24,692 nucleotides of DNA, from the IMG/VR virus record IMGVR_UViG_3300023281_000042, positions 1 through 24,692 of that record. One strand, given 5' to 3'. The stretch is from a virus. Below the pieces are notes generated by a model that was not told the origin of the DNA, did not search any database, and saw nothing but the letters and a program-made list of their open reading frames with translations. Positions 1 to 7,251 of the stretch are shown one piece after another. Both the position numbers and the translations under genes were made by a program. Positions within the stretch are counted from its first letter, which is position 1. Each line of letters begins with the position of its first letter.

Positions 1-1
1 A

Positions 2-217
2 CCGTCTGGTGCTGGTGGTGCTGGCGGAAACGGAGGGAACTTTGGTGCGGCTGGAGCTACTGGATCTACTGGCGCAGGCGGTGGTGGTGTTTGCAGTTCT
101 AGCGGTTCTAGCGGTTCTGGTGGCGGAGCGGCTGGTAGAGCGGTAACTTTCTCAGGTGTATCAGCTTACACAATAATTGGTACAAACTCTGGAACAATTA
201 ACGGAGCATACACTTAA
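2..217 (+). CDS. Glycine-rich tail fibre/tail protein, C-terminal end (5' partial)
   Basis: The reading frame is open from base 2 to the TAA at 215-217; the start lies outside the window. The 71 visible residues are dominated by Gly, Ala and Ser (runs such as GAGGAGGNGG and a short SSGSSGSGGG repeat) and finish with a conventional ending, AVTFSGVSAYTIIGTNSG then NGAYT. Glycine-rich C-termini of this type are known in phage fibre and tail-tip proteins, where they form polyglycine helix sandwiches or exposed receptor-facing loops. The receptor-binding role is inference from composition and from the virion genes that follow. The stop overlaps the next start by one base (TAATG). Confidence 0.65.
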   Translation, partial: PSGAGGAGGNGGNFGAAGATGSTGAGGGGVCSSSGSSGSGGGAAGRAVTFSGVSAYTIIGTNSGTINGAYT

Positions 218-357
218 TGACAGCTTCAGAACGATATGATATATGTAAAGAATGTGCTTGGTTTAGAAAGAGCATCTCACAATGTAAAAAGTGCATGTGC
301 ATAATGAAACTTAAAGTACACTTAAAATCTGCAAGTTGTCCGATGGGAAACTGGTAA
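217..357 (+). CDS. Small Cys-rich CxxC protein (46 aa), DUF6171-like
   Basis: A 46-residue ORF whose ATG shares one base with the preceding TAA. It contains two CxxC pairs plus additional cysteines: ICKEC near residues 9-13, QCKKCMC near 22-28, and a C-terminal SCPMGNW. The spacing CxxC, CxxCxC and a final CPxGxW matches a small zinc-ribbon-like protein found repeatedly in marine phages next to tail genes (recalled family resemblance, not searched). The cysteines probably bind one metal ion. Its function is unknown. It is translationally coupled to the fibre gene, so it could be an accessory of fibre assembly or a small regulator; neither is shown by the sequence. Confidence 0.8.
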   Translation: MTASERYDICKECAWFRKSISQCKKCMCIMKLKVHLKSASCPMGNW

Positions 358-372
358 AAAGGAAATATAAGT

Positions 373-675
373 ATGGATGTTACAATTAAAACAGATTATT
401 CTGACCCGTACCTTAAACATCCGACAACGAACGCAATTTCTTTGTTAGTAGATCGGGGTGTTGATACTCCGAACGACAAAAATAAGGTAATAGGGCGATG
501 GATTTTTGTTGACGATGGCAATAAGGTCAAAGCTTATTGCCTGTTGGACGATGATGGTTATTCCATTTATTTAGCGAAAGTTTATACCTCATGGAACTCA
601 GAAGGTTTTGATTGGTCTGACGATAACTTGAATAGTTTAGTACCAGAAAACCCTGTATATCCCTATGTCTTATAA
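373..675 (+). CDS. Hypothetical protein, 100 aa
   Basis: Not recognised. The ATG is preceded by AAGGA with 9 nt spacing. The protein is acidic, has no membrane segment or signal peptide and contains alternating hydrophobic/charged stretches (GRWIFVDDG, KAYCLLDDDG, SIYLAKVY) that suggest a small beta-rich domain. It sits in a tight rightward run between the Cys-rich peptide and another small protein, directly upstream of a large virion gene, so a role in the tail or tail assembly is possible but not demonstrated. Confidence 0.65.
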   Translation: MDVTIKTDYSDPYLKHPTTNAISLLVDRGVDTPNDKNKVIGRWIFVDDGNKVKAYCLLDDDGYSIYLAKVYTSWNSEGFDWSDDNLNSLVPENPVYPYVL

Positions 676-687
676 GGAAAGATAAAG

Positions 688-1068
688 ATGGATTATACAA
701 TAAAAGAATTGACAGACGGCAACGCAGTCGTGGTTTTCGCTGACGATTCTTGGGCTAATGTTTCAGTGATGACAAATGACACGAAGGCAACTTTTGAAGA
801 AAGGGTTCAAGGGTATGCTCCAAAAGCTACTGTACCAAACCCTTCATGGATAGCGGCTGGTCAAACTGGATCAGTAGGTCTAACATCACCAGTGTTACCC
901 GCTGCAATTTTTAGTCACGGAGAAGATTCGGATAACCCAGCTTGGTTGGACGCAAGAATAGCTGCATATGGATCGATGGCAAGTCAACTTGAGTTTATCA
1001 CGGAGAACGGTTTGGAGGCTTGGCAGGAGGAAGTAGCAAAAATTAAAGCTAAACATCCTACTTCATAA
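688..1068 (+). CDS. Hypothetical protein, 126 aa, tail-region
   Basis: Not assigned to a named family. The ATG follows an AAGGAAAG ribosome-binding site that overlaps the previous stop codon. The N-terminal half is predicted beta-rich (AVVVFADDSWANVSV) and includes the segment VQGYAPK; the C-terminal 40 residues are helical and charged (EAWQEEVAKIKAKH). Proteins with this start (YTIKEL...AVVxF.D.SWA) are common as small unknowns beside fibre genes of marine phages. A structural or fibre-accessory role is inferred from location only. Confidence 0.65.
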   Translation: MDYTIKELTDGNAVVVFADDSWANVSVMTNDTKATFEERVQGYAPKATVPNPSWIAAGQTGSVGLTSPVLPAAIFSHGEDSDNPAWLDARIAAYGSMASQLEFITENGLEAWQEEVAKIKAKHPTS

Positions 1069-1080
1069 CGGAGATAATCA

Positions 1081-2958
1081 ATGCCCCTACAGAAACTACA
1101 GTATAGACCTGGAATCAATCGAGATGTAACCTCCTATACAAATGAAGGTGGTTGGGTAGACAGCGATAAAGTTCGTTTTAGAATGGGTTTCCCAGAAAAA
1201 ATAGGCGGTTGGGTAAAATATTCTACTAACACTTATCTTGGATCAGCTAGAAGTTTATTCTCTTGGGTAGCCTTAAATGGAACTAAATTTTTAGGATTAG
1301 GTACTTCCCAAAAATACTATGTTGTAGAAGGTAACTCTTTTAACGATATTACGCCTATTAGAAAAACCACTACTGGTTCTGCAACTTTTTCGGTAGGAGA
1401 TGGTTTTACTGTAGCTACTGTGACAGATAATGGTCATGGAGCTGTAGTGGGTGATTTTGTTACTTTTAGCGATGCGGCCTCTTTAGGGGGAAATGTTACA
1501 GCCGCGATTCTTAATCAAGAGTTTGAAATACAAACTGTTCCAACTACCAACACTTATACTATAAATATATCAGCTACGGGAAACTCCAGTGACTCAGGCA
1601 ATGGAGGAGGAAGTACTGTTGCTAAATACCAAATTGATTGTGGATTAGATACTCAAGTTGGCGGAACAGGTTGGGGAGCTGGAACTTGGGGTCGTAGTAC
1701 ATGGGGATCTGCCGCAGGTGTTACCACCGAAAGTGAGCTTGCTTTATGGAGTGAAGATAACTTTGGTGAAGATTTGCTTTTAAATCTTAGAGATAGCGCT
1801 ATTTTTTACTGGGATAAAAGTGGGGGTGTGGCTGCAAGAGCAGTAAACTTAACTTCTTTATCAGGCGCTTCAGATACTCCTACAGTATCTAAACAAGTTA
1901 TGGTTTCAGATAACTCTAGACATGTAATTTGCTTTGGAGCAAATACAATAGGAACAGCGGTTCAAGATCCGTTACTTATACGTTTTTCAAGTTCAGAGTC
2001 TTTAACAGATTGGACTCCAACTGCTACTAACACTGCGGGTGATTTAAGAATAGGTAGCGGTTCTAAATTTGTTACTGCTTTAGAGACAAAAAGAGAAATA
2101 ATGGTTTTTACTGACACTTCTTTGCACTCTATGCAATTTATAGGACCACCTTTTACTTTTGGAATTAACGCATTAGCTACTGGAATTACCATAATGGGTC
2201 CAAATGCAGCGGTTGCAATTGAGGATTCTATATTTTGGATGGGTGAAGGATCTTTTTATACCTATCAAGGTGGCACTAAAGCTTTACCATGTACTGTAAA
2301 AGAACAAGTGTTTTTTGATTTTAATTATAGTCAAAAAGATAAAGTTTATGCGGCTCATAATAGTGAGTTTACAGAAATAACTTGGTTTTATTGTTCTAAT
2401 ACTAACTCAGTCGCCAATGGTGGTGATGGTCAAAACGATAAATATGTAACATATAATTACGGTGAAGGTGTTTGGTATTACGGAACTTTATCTAGAACAG
2501 CATTTATGGATAGAGGCGTAAACCAGTATCCTATTGGGGCGCAAGACGGATACTTATACAATCACGAAATTGGTTATGATGACGATGGTTCCGCTATGAC
2601 AGCATCTTTAGAGTCTAGTCCAATGGACGTTGGTGAAGGTGAAAGAATGGTGTTTATTAATAGAATTATACCAGATTTTACATTTCAAGGTTCTTCTACA
2701 TCTGGAGCAGCTCCTGCGGTAAATATGACTTTAAGTATGCAGGATTATCCTGGTAGTTCCTATGGACAAGCTGAAACAGATACTGTGACTTCTTCTGCAA
2801 TATCAACAACTACTGTGCCTTTTGAGCAGTTTACAACTAAAGCCGACATTAGATTAAGAGGAAGATCATTTGCTATGAAAGTATCTTCTACTGGTGCAGG
2901 GGTTCGTTGGAGGTTGGGAAGCCCTAGAATAAATCTACGAGCAGATGGTAGAAGATAA
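1081..2958 (+). CDS. Virion structural protein, 625 aa (head-tail stabilisation/tail type)
   Basis: A long beta-rich protein with no membrane segment, preceded by GGAG at good spacing. The N-terminus (LQKLQYRPGIN, then EGGWVDSDKVRF and MGFPEKIGGW) is a signature of a large structural protein conserved in podovirus-like marine phages. Residues about 80-190 are rich in Gly, Ser and Thr and look like an inserted beta domain; repeated Trp/Gly/Thr strands follow (GWGAGTWGRSTWGSA). The overall pattern, several similar all-beta blades around a ring, recalls P22 gp10-type packaged-DNA stabilisation proteins and podophage tail-tube proteins, but I cannot tell these apart from the sequence. It is followed by a coupled 99-aa gene (TAATG overlap). 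Confidence 0.75.
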   Translation: MPLQKLQYRPGINRDVTSYTNEGGWVDSDKVRFRMGFPEKIGGWVKYSTNTYLGSARSLFSWVALNGTKFLGLGTSQKYYVVEGNSFNDITPIRKTTTGSATFSVGDGFTVATVTDNGHGAVVGDFVTFSDAASLGGNVTAAILNQEFEIQTVPTTNTYTINISATGNSSDSGNGGGSTVAKYQIDCGLDTQVGGTGWGAGTWGRSTWGSAAGVTTESELALWSEDNFGEDLLLNLRDSAIFYWDKSGGVAARAVNLTSLSGASDTPTVSKQVMVSDNSRHVICFGANTIGTAVQDPLLIRFSSSESLTDWTPTATNTAGDLRIGSGSKFVTALETKREIMVFTDTSLHSMQFIGPPFTFGINALATGITIMGPNAAVAIEDSIFWMGEGSFYTYQGGTKALPCTVKEQVFFDFNYSQKDKVYAAHNSEFTEITWFYCSNTNSVANGGDGQNDKYVTYNYGEGVWYYGTLSRTAFMDRGVNQYPIGAQDGYLYNHEIGYDDDGSAMTASLESSPMDVGEGERMVFINRIIPDFTFQGSSTSGAAPAVNMTLSMQDYPGSSYGQAETDTVTSSAISTTTVPFEQFTTKADIRLRGRSFAMKVSSTGAGVRWRLGSPRINLRADGRR

Positions 2959-3257
2959 TGAGTACAGTTACCCCATTTCCAAGGCTACCTACGCCTCCTT
3001 CTGAAATAAATACTGTATATGTTTCAGATTTGGTTAGAACATTAGAATCTTTTATAGATCAAGTTCAAAACCCTGGAGATTTAAGGGGAACAAAATTAAC
3101 ATTAACAAACCTACAATCAGGGAATAATGTTGGTTTAGAAACAGGGGCATTGTATGAATTGGAAGGATTTGTTAAGATAACACTAGCCAATGTCCCAGCT
3201 TGTTCTGGATTATTGGGAACAAGCGCAATTGGAACAGTAACAGTATCGGTATCATAA
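2958..3257 (+). CDS. Small hypothetical virion-associated protein, 99 aa
   Basis: The start overlaps the stop of the 625-aa virion gene (TAATG) and its stop overlaps the next start in the same way, so the three genes should be translationally coupled. The N-terminus is proline-rich (PFPRLPTPPSE), followed by a helix (DLVRTLESFIDQV) and a C-terminal beta-rich, uncharged half ending GTVTVSVS. Small proteins with a Pro-rich start and a helix in this position occur after the stabilisation/tail gene in marine phages. The function is unknown; a virion or assembly role is inferred from coupling. Confidence 0.65.
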   Translation: MSTVTPFPRLPTPPSEINTVYVSDLVRTLESFIDQVQNPGDLRGTKLTLTNLQSGNNVGLETGALYELEGFVKITLANVPACSGLLGTSAIGTVTVSVS

Positions 3258-3448
3258 TGGCTAGAACAGCAAAAGAGGCTCACTCAAGAGTAGACGGTTT
3301 AGAACCTAGAGTTACTAAGTTAGAAACTGAAAACCATATACAATTTAAAGAAGTATTCTACCGACTCAAGCGTTTAGAGGCGTTTTTAATAACTGGTTTA
3401 AGCGCAACTATTGCTATGTTAGTAAGTATATTTTTTAGAATGGGCTAA
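3257..3448 (+). CDS. Small coiled-coil membrane protein, 63 aa (XhlA-like, holin-associated?)
   Basis: The chosen ATG at 3257 overlaps the previous TAA; an upstream in-frame ATG at 3200 would lie inside the previous gene and add unrelated sequence. The first 40 residues form a charged amphipathic coiled coil (VDGLEPRVTKLETEN...FKEVFYRLKRLE); one hydrophobic membrane helix follows (FLITGLSATIAMLVSIFF) and the protein ends RMG. A short coiled coil followed by a C-terminal transmembrane helix is the architecture of haemolysin XhlA-type holin partners. The assignment is by architecture, not by clear residue identity. It lies at the start of a run of membrane and exported proteins. Confidence 0.6.
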   Translation: MARTAKEAHSRVDGLEPRVTKLETENHIQFKEVFYRLKRLEAFLITGLSATIAMLVSIFFRMG

Positions 3449-3449
3449 T

Positions 3450-4079
3450 ATGAGAGTTAAGAAAAAAACTGCATTAGTATTCTTTCTTATAGCCTTTGGT
3501 ATAGTATCATATTTGTTTTTCGCAACTATAACACAGGCCGCAGATAGCAATACAGTTTCGAGTACCGTTGTGACAGATAAGTCTGTTCCGACAGCAAGCG
3601 CACCCTCGGTTGTAGTAAACAACAATGATGTGTGTAAGTCTGCGGCGGCGGCAAGTGTGCAAACTCAAGTGCTAGGTATAGCCACAGGTATTACTATTAC
3701 AGATGAGAACTGTGAGAGATTAAAACTTAGTCGTGGTCTTTACGTTATGGGGATGAAAGTAGCGGCGGTTTCTACACTTTGTGGTGATTACCGTATCTTT
3801 GATGCAATGTGGATGGCAGGAACTCCCTGCCCGTATATGGGTAAGATTGGAGATGAAGCTAAAACTGCGTGGCTAGGCGAAGGTATGGGAATGATACCAG
3901 AAGACTCTGCAATAAAAACAAACATTCTAACTACTAAGTTAGAAGAGAAGAAAGTAGAAAAAAAAATAAAGAAGGTAAAGAAGAAGAAAGTTAAACCCAA
4001 CAAAAGGCCGATTGATGCAGAAAAAGTTAAGTTATGGGCTACTCCTCTTGGGATTCTTAGCCTGCTCCTCCTTCTCTAA
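3450..4079 (+). CDS. Exported/membrane protein, 209 aa, Cys-containing, Lys-rich C-terminus
   Basis: Residues 1-31 are a positive N-terminus plus hydrophobic segment (KKKTALVFFLIAFGIVSYLFF) with a possible signal-peptidase site after ITQA. The central domain carries several cysteines and the blocks SVQTQVLGIATG, NCERLKLSRGLYVMGMKVAAVSTLC and GTPCPYMGKIGDEAKTAW. I recall similar blocks from an unnamed family in many marine phages. A very lysine-rich stretch (about residues 165-190) precedes a hydrophobic C-terminus, ATPLGILSLLLLL. The last 65 bases also encode the signal peptide of the next gene in another frame. The protein is probably periplasmic or inner-membrane bound; a lysis or entry role is possible, with no catalytic motif seen. 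Confidence 0.7.
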   Translation: MRVKKKTALVFFLIAFGIVSYLFFATITQAADSNTVSSTVVTDKSVPTASAPSVVVNNNDVCKSAAAASVQTQVLGIATGITITDENCERLKLSRGLYVMGMKVAAVSTLCGDYRIFDAMWMAGTPCPYMGKIGDEAKTAWLGEGMGMIPEDSAIKTNILTTKLEEKKVEKKIKKVKKKKVKPNKRPIDAEKVKLWATPLGILSLLLLL

Positions 4080-5736
4080 AGCAGACGAGGTTTGCCCTTC
4101 AGGAACTGTAGGTCTGTGCGATCCCGCAGTTATTGAGACAATTGTTGAAAGTATAGACATAACTACTCAGAATGATGGTGCGGGTACACTTACGACTACA
4201 GTTACTACCACGACTACAACCACAGATACAGTAGTCAATACTGACTCAGGTGATCTACTAGCTTCTGGATCTGACTATGTAGCTTCTAGTAAAGAAGGAG
4301 ACATGGACATAGATTGGGGAGGTCAAGGATCAGCTTCTATGCCTACAGGTAGTGGATGCGGTGCATTAGGAACAGACAAATGCGCTCAGATAACAGGGTC
4401 TGGTAATAACACCTCTGCGATGGGTGTTAGTGGTATGGGTACTACATTTATACAAACAATAGACATATCAGACTTAAATGTTAGTAGCGGTGGTAAAACA
4501 ACTTATACTATTAAAGTAGACAAGCAGGATGCGTCTGACTCCATCTACATGCACATTACAGGTAAGGATGGTAACACAACTTCGTTTGCAGGAACAGACG
4601 TACTATCGGCAACGGGTATTACAAGCGGGTATCAAGAATATACGGGGAGTTTTAATTTTGCTAACGCTCTTACATCTATTATTGTAGAAGTAGGTGGACG
4701 AGATATTAACTTAGCTATTGGACCATTGTTCGATGATGTAAGTATAAACGTGTTATATAATGTTATCTCTCAGATTATACTTCAGACAATAACCACTGTT
4801 GAACAATATGTGTACATAAACGGAGATGCGACTCAAGAAGAATTAGATATTGTAGAAGATATATTTGAGCATAATGATACTATAGAACAACCTGATGGTA
4901 ACTATGACTTAGAGCCTATTGATAGTGGTGGTGAAGTTGAAACTTCTTATGAGATGGTGGAAATGGAGTTAGAGCTTGAGATGGATTTTGATATTCCAGA
5001 CATTAACGTAGAGTTTGACATTCCAGACATAAATATGGAGCCTCCTGTTACCGCTGCCGATGTAGAAATGGAGATGGAAATGGATATGTTGCCTCCTCCA
5101 AACATGCCTGCTCCTCCTGAACCAGAAATAGAACCTGTAATTCCTAATGCAGAAGAATCTAAACCTGAAGTAGAAGCTCCTGTGGAGAAAATAGTAGTGG
5201 CTTCGACAGAGACAGAACCTGAGCCTGAAACAACTACAGAACCAGAGACAAAAGAAGAAGTTAAAGAAGAAGTAAAAGATGAAGTCAAAGAAGAACCTAA
5301 AGAGGAACTAAAAGAGGAAGTTAAGGAAGAGCCGAAGGAAGAAGTTAAGGAAGAAGTAAAAGAGGAGCCAAAGGAAGAGGTTAAAGAAGAACCTAAAAAA
5401 GAAGTACAAGTAGTAAAGAAGAAAGTAGTTAAGCCTAAAACTAAAGCAGAAAAGAAAGAAGAGAAACAAAAAGCAGGAACAAAAATTGTAAAGAAAATGG
5501 GTGATAAGGGTAGATATGATAATAGCAATCAATTAAAAACCCTTATTATTATGAACGTAATATCAGATGCCAAGAGTTTTTTTAACGCTCAAACTATGTT
5601 ACAGGACACGCCAGGCTTTTTTTCTAGCGCAACGGTTCCAGATGCGTTATTGTCAGATAATAACGTAGCGGCTTACTTAATGATGGTTGGGTCTAGTCAG
5701 AAAATGAACAGTTTAATAAATAGTCAATATGAGTAG
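4015..5736 (+). CDS. Large secreted protein with jelly-roll-like domain and E/K/P repeat, 573 aa
   Basis: The start chosen is ATG 4015, one codon after a possible TTG at 4012. Residues 1-23 form a signal peptide (MQKKLSYGLLLLGFLACSS then FSKA/DEVC), with a type I site after SKA; FLAC is a poor lipobox. Residues about 30-90 are Thr/Ser/Gly-rich; about 130-250 look like a beta-sandwich ending FDDVSINV, as in carbohydrate-binding jelly rolls. Then come acidic strands with a tandem FDIPDIN, a Pro-rich linker, about 60 residues of EEVKEEPKEE repeats, a Lys-rich segment and a folded C-terminal domain of about 70 residues. The extended repeat could span the periplasm, as in TonB-like proteins. Function is unknown; it may act in adsorption, entry or lysis. 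Confidence 0.75.
   Translation: MQKKLSYGLLLLGFLACSSFSKADEVCPSGTVGLCDPAVIETIVESIDITTQNDGAGTLTTTVTTTTTTTDTVVNTDSGDLLASGSDYVASSKEGDMDIDWGGQGSASMPTGSGCGALGTDKCAQITGSGNNTSAMGVSGMGTTFIQTIDISDLNVSSGGKTTYTIKVDKQDASDSIYMHITGKDGNTTSFAGTDVLSATGITSGYQEYTGSFNFANALTSIIVEVGGRDINLAIGPLFDDVSINVLYNVISQIILQTITTVEQYVYINGDATQEELDIVEDIFEHNDTIEQPDGNYDLEPIDSGGEVETSYEMVEMELELEMDFDIPDINVEFDIPDINMEPPVTAADVEMEMEMDMLPPPNMPAPPEPEIEPVIPNAEESKPEVEAPVEKIVVASTETEPEPETTTEPETKEEVKEEVKDEVKEEPKEELKEEVKEEPKEEVKEEVKEEPKEEVKEEPKKEVQVVKKKVVKPKTKAEKKEEKQKAGTKIVKKMGDKGRYDNSNQLKTLIIMNVISDAKSFFNAQTMLQDTPGFFSSATVPDALLSDNNVAAYLMMVGSSQKMNSLINSQYE
5241..5403 (+). repeat. In-gene tandem repeat encoding E-E-V/P-K-E-E units
   Basis: An imperfect purine-rich tandem repeat with a period of mostly 12 or 24 bases inside the secreted protein gene. 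It encodes alternating EEVK and EEPK units. Replication slippage could change its copy number, so length variation between related phages would be expected. The reverse strand of this purine-rich tract stays open by composition alone and gives long Ser-rich shadow frames. Confidence 0.7.
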
Positions 5737-5744
5737 GAAAAATT

Positions 5745-5879
5745 ATGAAAAAAGGTTTGTATGCTAACATAAATGCAAGAAAAAAAGCGGGAAAATCTCG
5801 TTCTAAAAAGAAAAGCACGATCACACCGAAGGCGTATGCTAATATGAAAGCGGGTTTTCCTAAAAAGAAAAAGGGCTAG
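5745..5879 (+). CDS. Small basic protein, 44 aa, 'KGLYAN' family
   Basis: A 44-codon ORF in the 145-nt gap, preceded by AGGAAAA at good spacing. About 15 of its 44 residues are Lys or Arg. It begins MKKGLYANINARKKAG and ends FPKKKKG, and it contains a second YANMKAG block, so the sequence has an internal YANxxA duplication. Short basic proteins beginning KGLYANIHAK are widespread in cyanophages and other marine phages next to structural genes; this is a divergent relative by recall. The charge suggests nucleic-acid binding or packing in the virion. Its function has not been assigned. Confidence 0.75.
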   Translation: MKKGLYANINARKKAGKSRSKKKSTITPKAYANMKAGFPKKKKG

Positions 5880-5881
5880 TT

Positions 5882-6595
5882 ATGGCTGAAGTTGAGTATG
5901 GTGGCGTAAAGGTATCTGGCAAAGGTTTCCTTGGTAAGCTCATTTGGATTTTACCTTTGATGGGAACCTTGGCTGGTGGATCTTGGGCGGTTTTTGAATT
6001 TTATAAAGATTATGAAGATATGAAAGAGGCCGTACAGCAATATGTCAGCCCTGATATGGGGTGGATAGAGTCTCACATTAGCGAAACTAACTCTGAACTT
6101 AAAATAGTTGAAAAAGAATTTGAATTGTTAAAAGAGGTTGATGAAGCTACTTCCGCAGTTATTAGAGAACAGATTAATAGCGTTAAGGCTATCTTGGCAA
6201 ATCTACAAACAGATCTACATGATCTACGAATGGATTTAAATCAAGACGTAGCTGAGTTGCACAATTCAATTGAAGTAGAAGTTGAGAAGGTAAATGCTAA
6301 CCTAGATAAACAAGAGGTTAGATTAGAGAAGCAGGACGCAAGAAACAGGCAGTCTGTAGAGGATGTCAACAAAACCAGTTCTGATAATGTGACTATAGTT
6401 AGGGGATTGATTGCAAGTTCAGAGGAGCGTCGAGACAAAATGGTAGACCGCTTGGACACTAAGATAGCAGAAACGCAGGCTATGATGGATAATTTGTTAA
6501 AGGAGAACAGACTTATGATTGAAGGATTAAAGGCTGATTTAGATAAGAAAATACGATTAGCATTAGAAAATCCATTATCGGGAATGTCAAAGTAA
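5882..6595 (+). CDS. Membrane-anchored coiled-coil protein, 237 aa (spanin- or tape-like, unknown)
   Basis: A short cytosolic N-terminus (MAEVEYGGVKVSGKGF) is followed by one transmembrane helix (LIWILPLMGTLAGGSWAVFEFY, about residues 20-41). From residue 60 to the end the protein is almost wholly charged coiled coil rich in Glu, Lys, Asp and Leu, with no cysteine. The start EYGGxKV plus GGSWAVFEFYK is recognisable from a recurrent marine phage family of unknown function. An N-terminal membrane anchor with a long periplasmic coiled coil resembles an inner-membrane spanin, although it is longer than usual. No obvious lipoprotein partner is embedded. It lies in the lysis region, two bases after the small basic protein gene. 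Confidence 0.65.
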   Translation: MAEVEYGGVKVSGKGFLGKLIWILPLMGTLAGGSWAVFEFYKDYEDMKEAVQQYVSPDMGWIESHISETNSELKIVEKEFELLKEVDEATSAVIREQINSVKAILANLQTDLHDLRMDLNQDVAELHNSIEVEVEKVNANLDKQEVRLEKQDARNRQSVEDVNKTSSDNVTIVRGLIASSEERRDKMVDRLDTKIAETQAMMDNLLKENRLMIEGLKADLDKKIRLALENPLSGMSK

Positions 6596-6618
6596 AAAAC
6601 AAAAGGGGGAACTGCAAA

Positions 6619-7251
6619 ATGACAAAACAAGCTACACTTCAAGGGGTGTTTGGTACGCCTATATATCAATCTAATATTGAACGACCATATACAAAGGAGG
6701 AACTTACTCTTTTTGAAAACTCAAAAAAACATCTAAGAAGAAATATTGGAAATGCTATTACGGCTAAAGATCGTAAGGGAACTTACATTTTAGAATTAGA
6801 AAAACTTATCGGTTTAAAAAAAGATCTTATGGAACATGTAAATTCTTATTTTGAACAAGTTTACTCACCTAAAACTGATTGTTCTTTATACATAACACAA
6901 TCATGGATAAATCACACAGAAGAAAAAGAACATCATCACATTCACTCACACGAAAACTCTTTTGTTTCAGGGGTGTTATATTTAAATGCAGATGCTAATT
7001 TCGATAGTATAACCTTATATAATAAACAAACGGATGCAACCATTAAAATACCCCCAAGAGAATGGAATCCATTTAATTCCGTCGAATGGACTTTTCCAAT
7101 GACAACAGGAAATATAATTCTTTTTCCTTCAAGTCTAAAGCATGGGGTAAAACAAAAAGAAGGTAAGAACATTAGAACAAGTCTTGCATTTAATACGTTT
7201 GTAAGGGGTGTTCTTGGTGAAGCAAAACAGGCAACGGAGTTACGATTATGA
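6619..7251 (+). CDS. 2OG-Fe(II) oxygenase-like protein (TIGR02466 type), 210 aa
   Basis: Preceded by AAAGGGGGA. The key block is at residues 96-121: SWINHT, then a His cluster with H109 and H111, then SFVSGVLYL; a distal H175 in FPSSLKHGV and R186 in NIRTSLAFNTF follow. This order (N-terminal His pair, SGVxYL strand, distal His, then Arg binding the 2-oxoglutarate carboxylate) is that of the putative 2OG-Fe(II) oxygenases in TIGR02466, which are very common in marine phages. Which His residues bind iron is inference. The substrate is unknown; hydroxylation of a host or virion protein is one possibility. The gene overlaps the next by four bases (ATGA). Confidence 0.75.
   Translation: MTKQATLQGVFGTPIYQSNIERPYTKEELTLFENSKKHLRRNIGNAITAKDRKGTYILELEKLIGLKKDLMEHVNSYFEQVYSPKTDCSLYITQSWINHTEEKEHHHIHSHENSFVSGVLYLNADANFDSITLYNKQTDATIKIPPREWNPFNSVEWTFPMTTGNIILFPSSLKHGVKQKEGKNIRTSLAFNTFVRGVLGEAKQATELRL

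Noticed and set aside
1962-2192. Minus-strand frames within the 625-aa gene and other long genes (e.g. 3788-4003, 6241-6669, 22381-22851)
   Set aside because: They are antisense shadows of well-supported genes, without ribosome-binding sites or recognisable protein features.
3200-3256. Earlier ATG for the XhlA-like protein
   Set aside because: It overlaps the end of the previous gene by 58 bases and adds an unrelated segment, while the ATG at 3257 shows the usual TAATG coupling.
5241-5403. CRISPR-like repeat
   Set aside because: The repeat is an in-frame coding repeat without unique spacers.
4947-5528. 193-aa Ser-rich minus-strand frame
   Set aside because: It is the reverse of the purine-rich EEVKEEPKEE repeat; its Ser/Leu-rich composition is forced by the sense-strand repeat.
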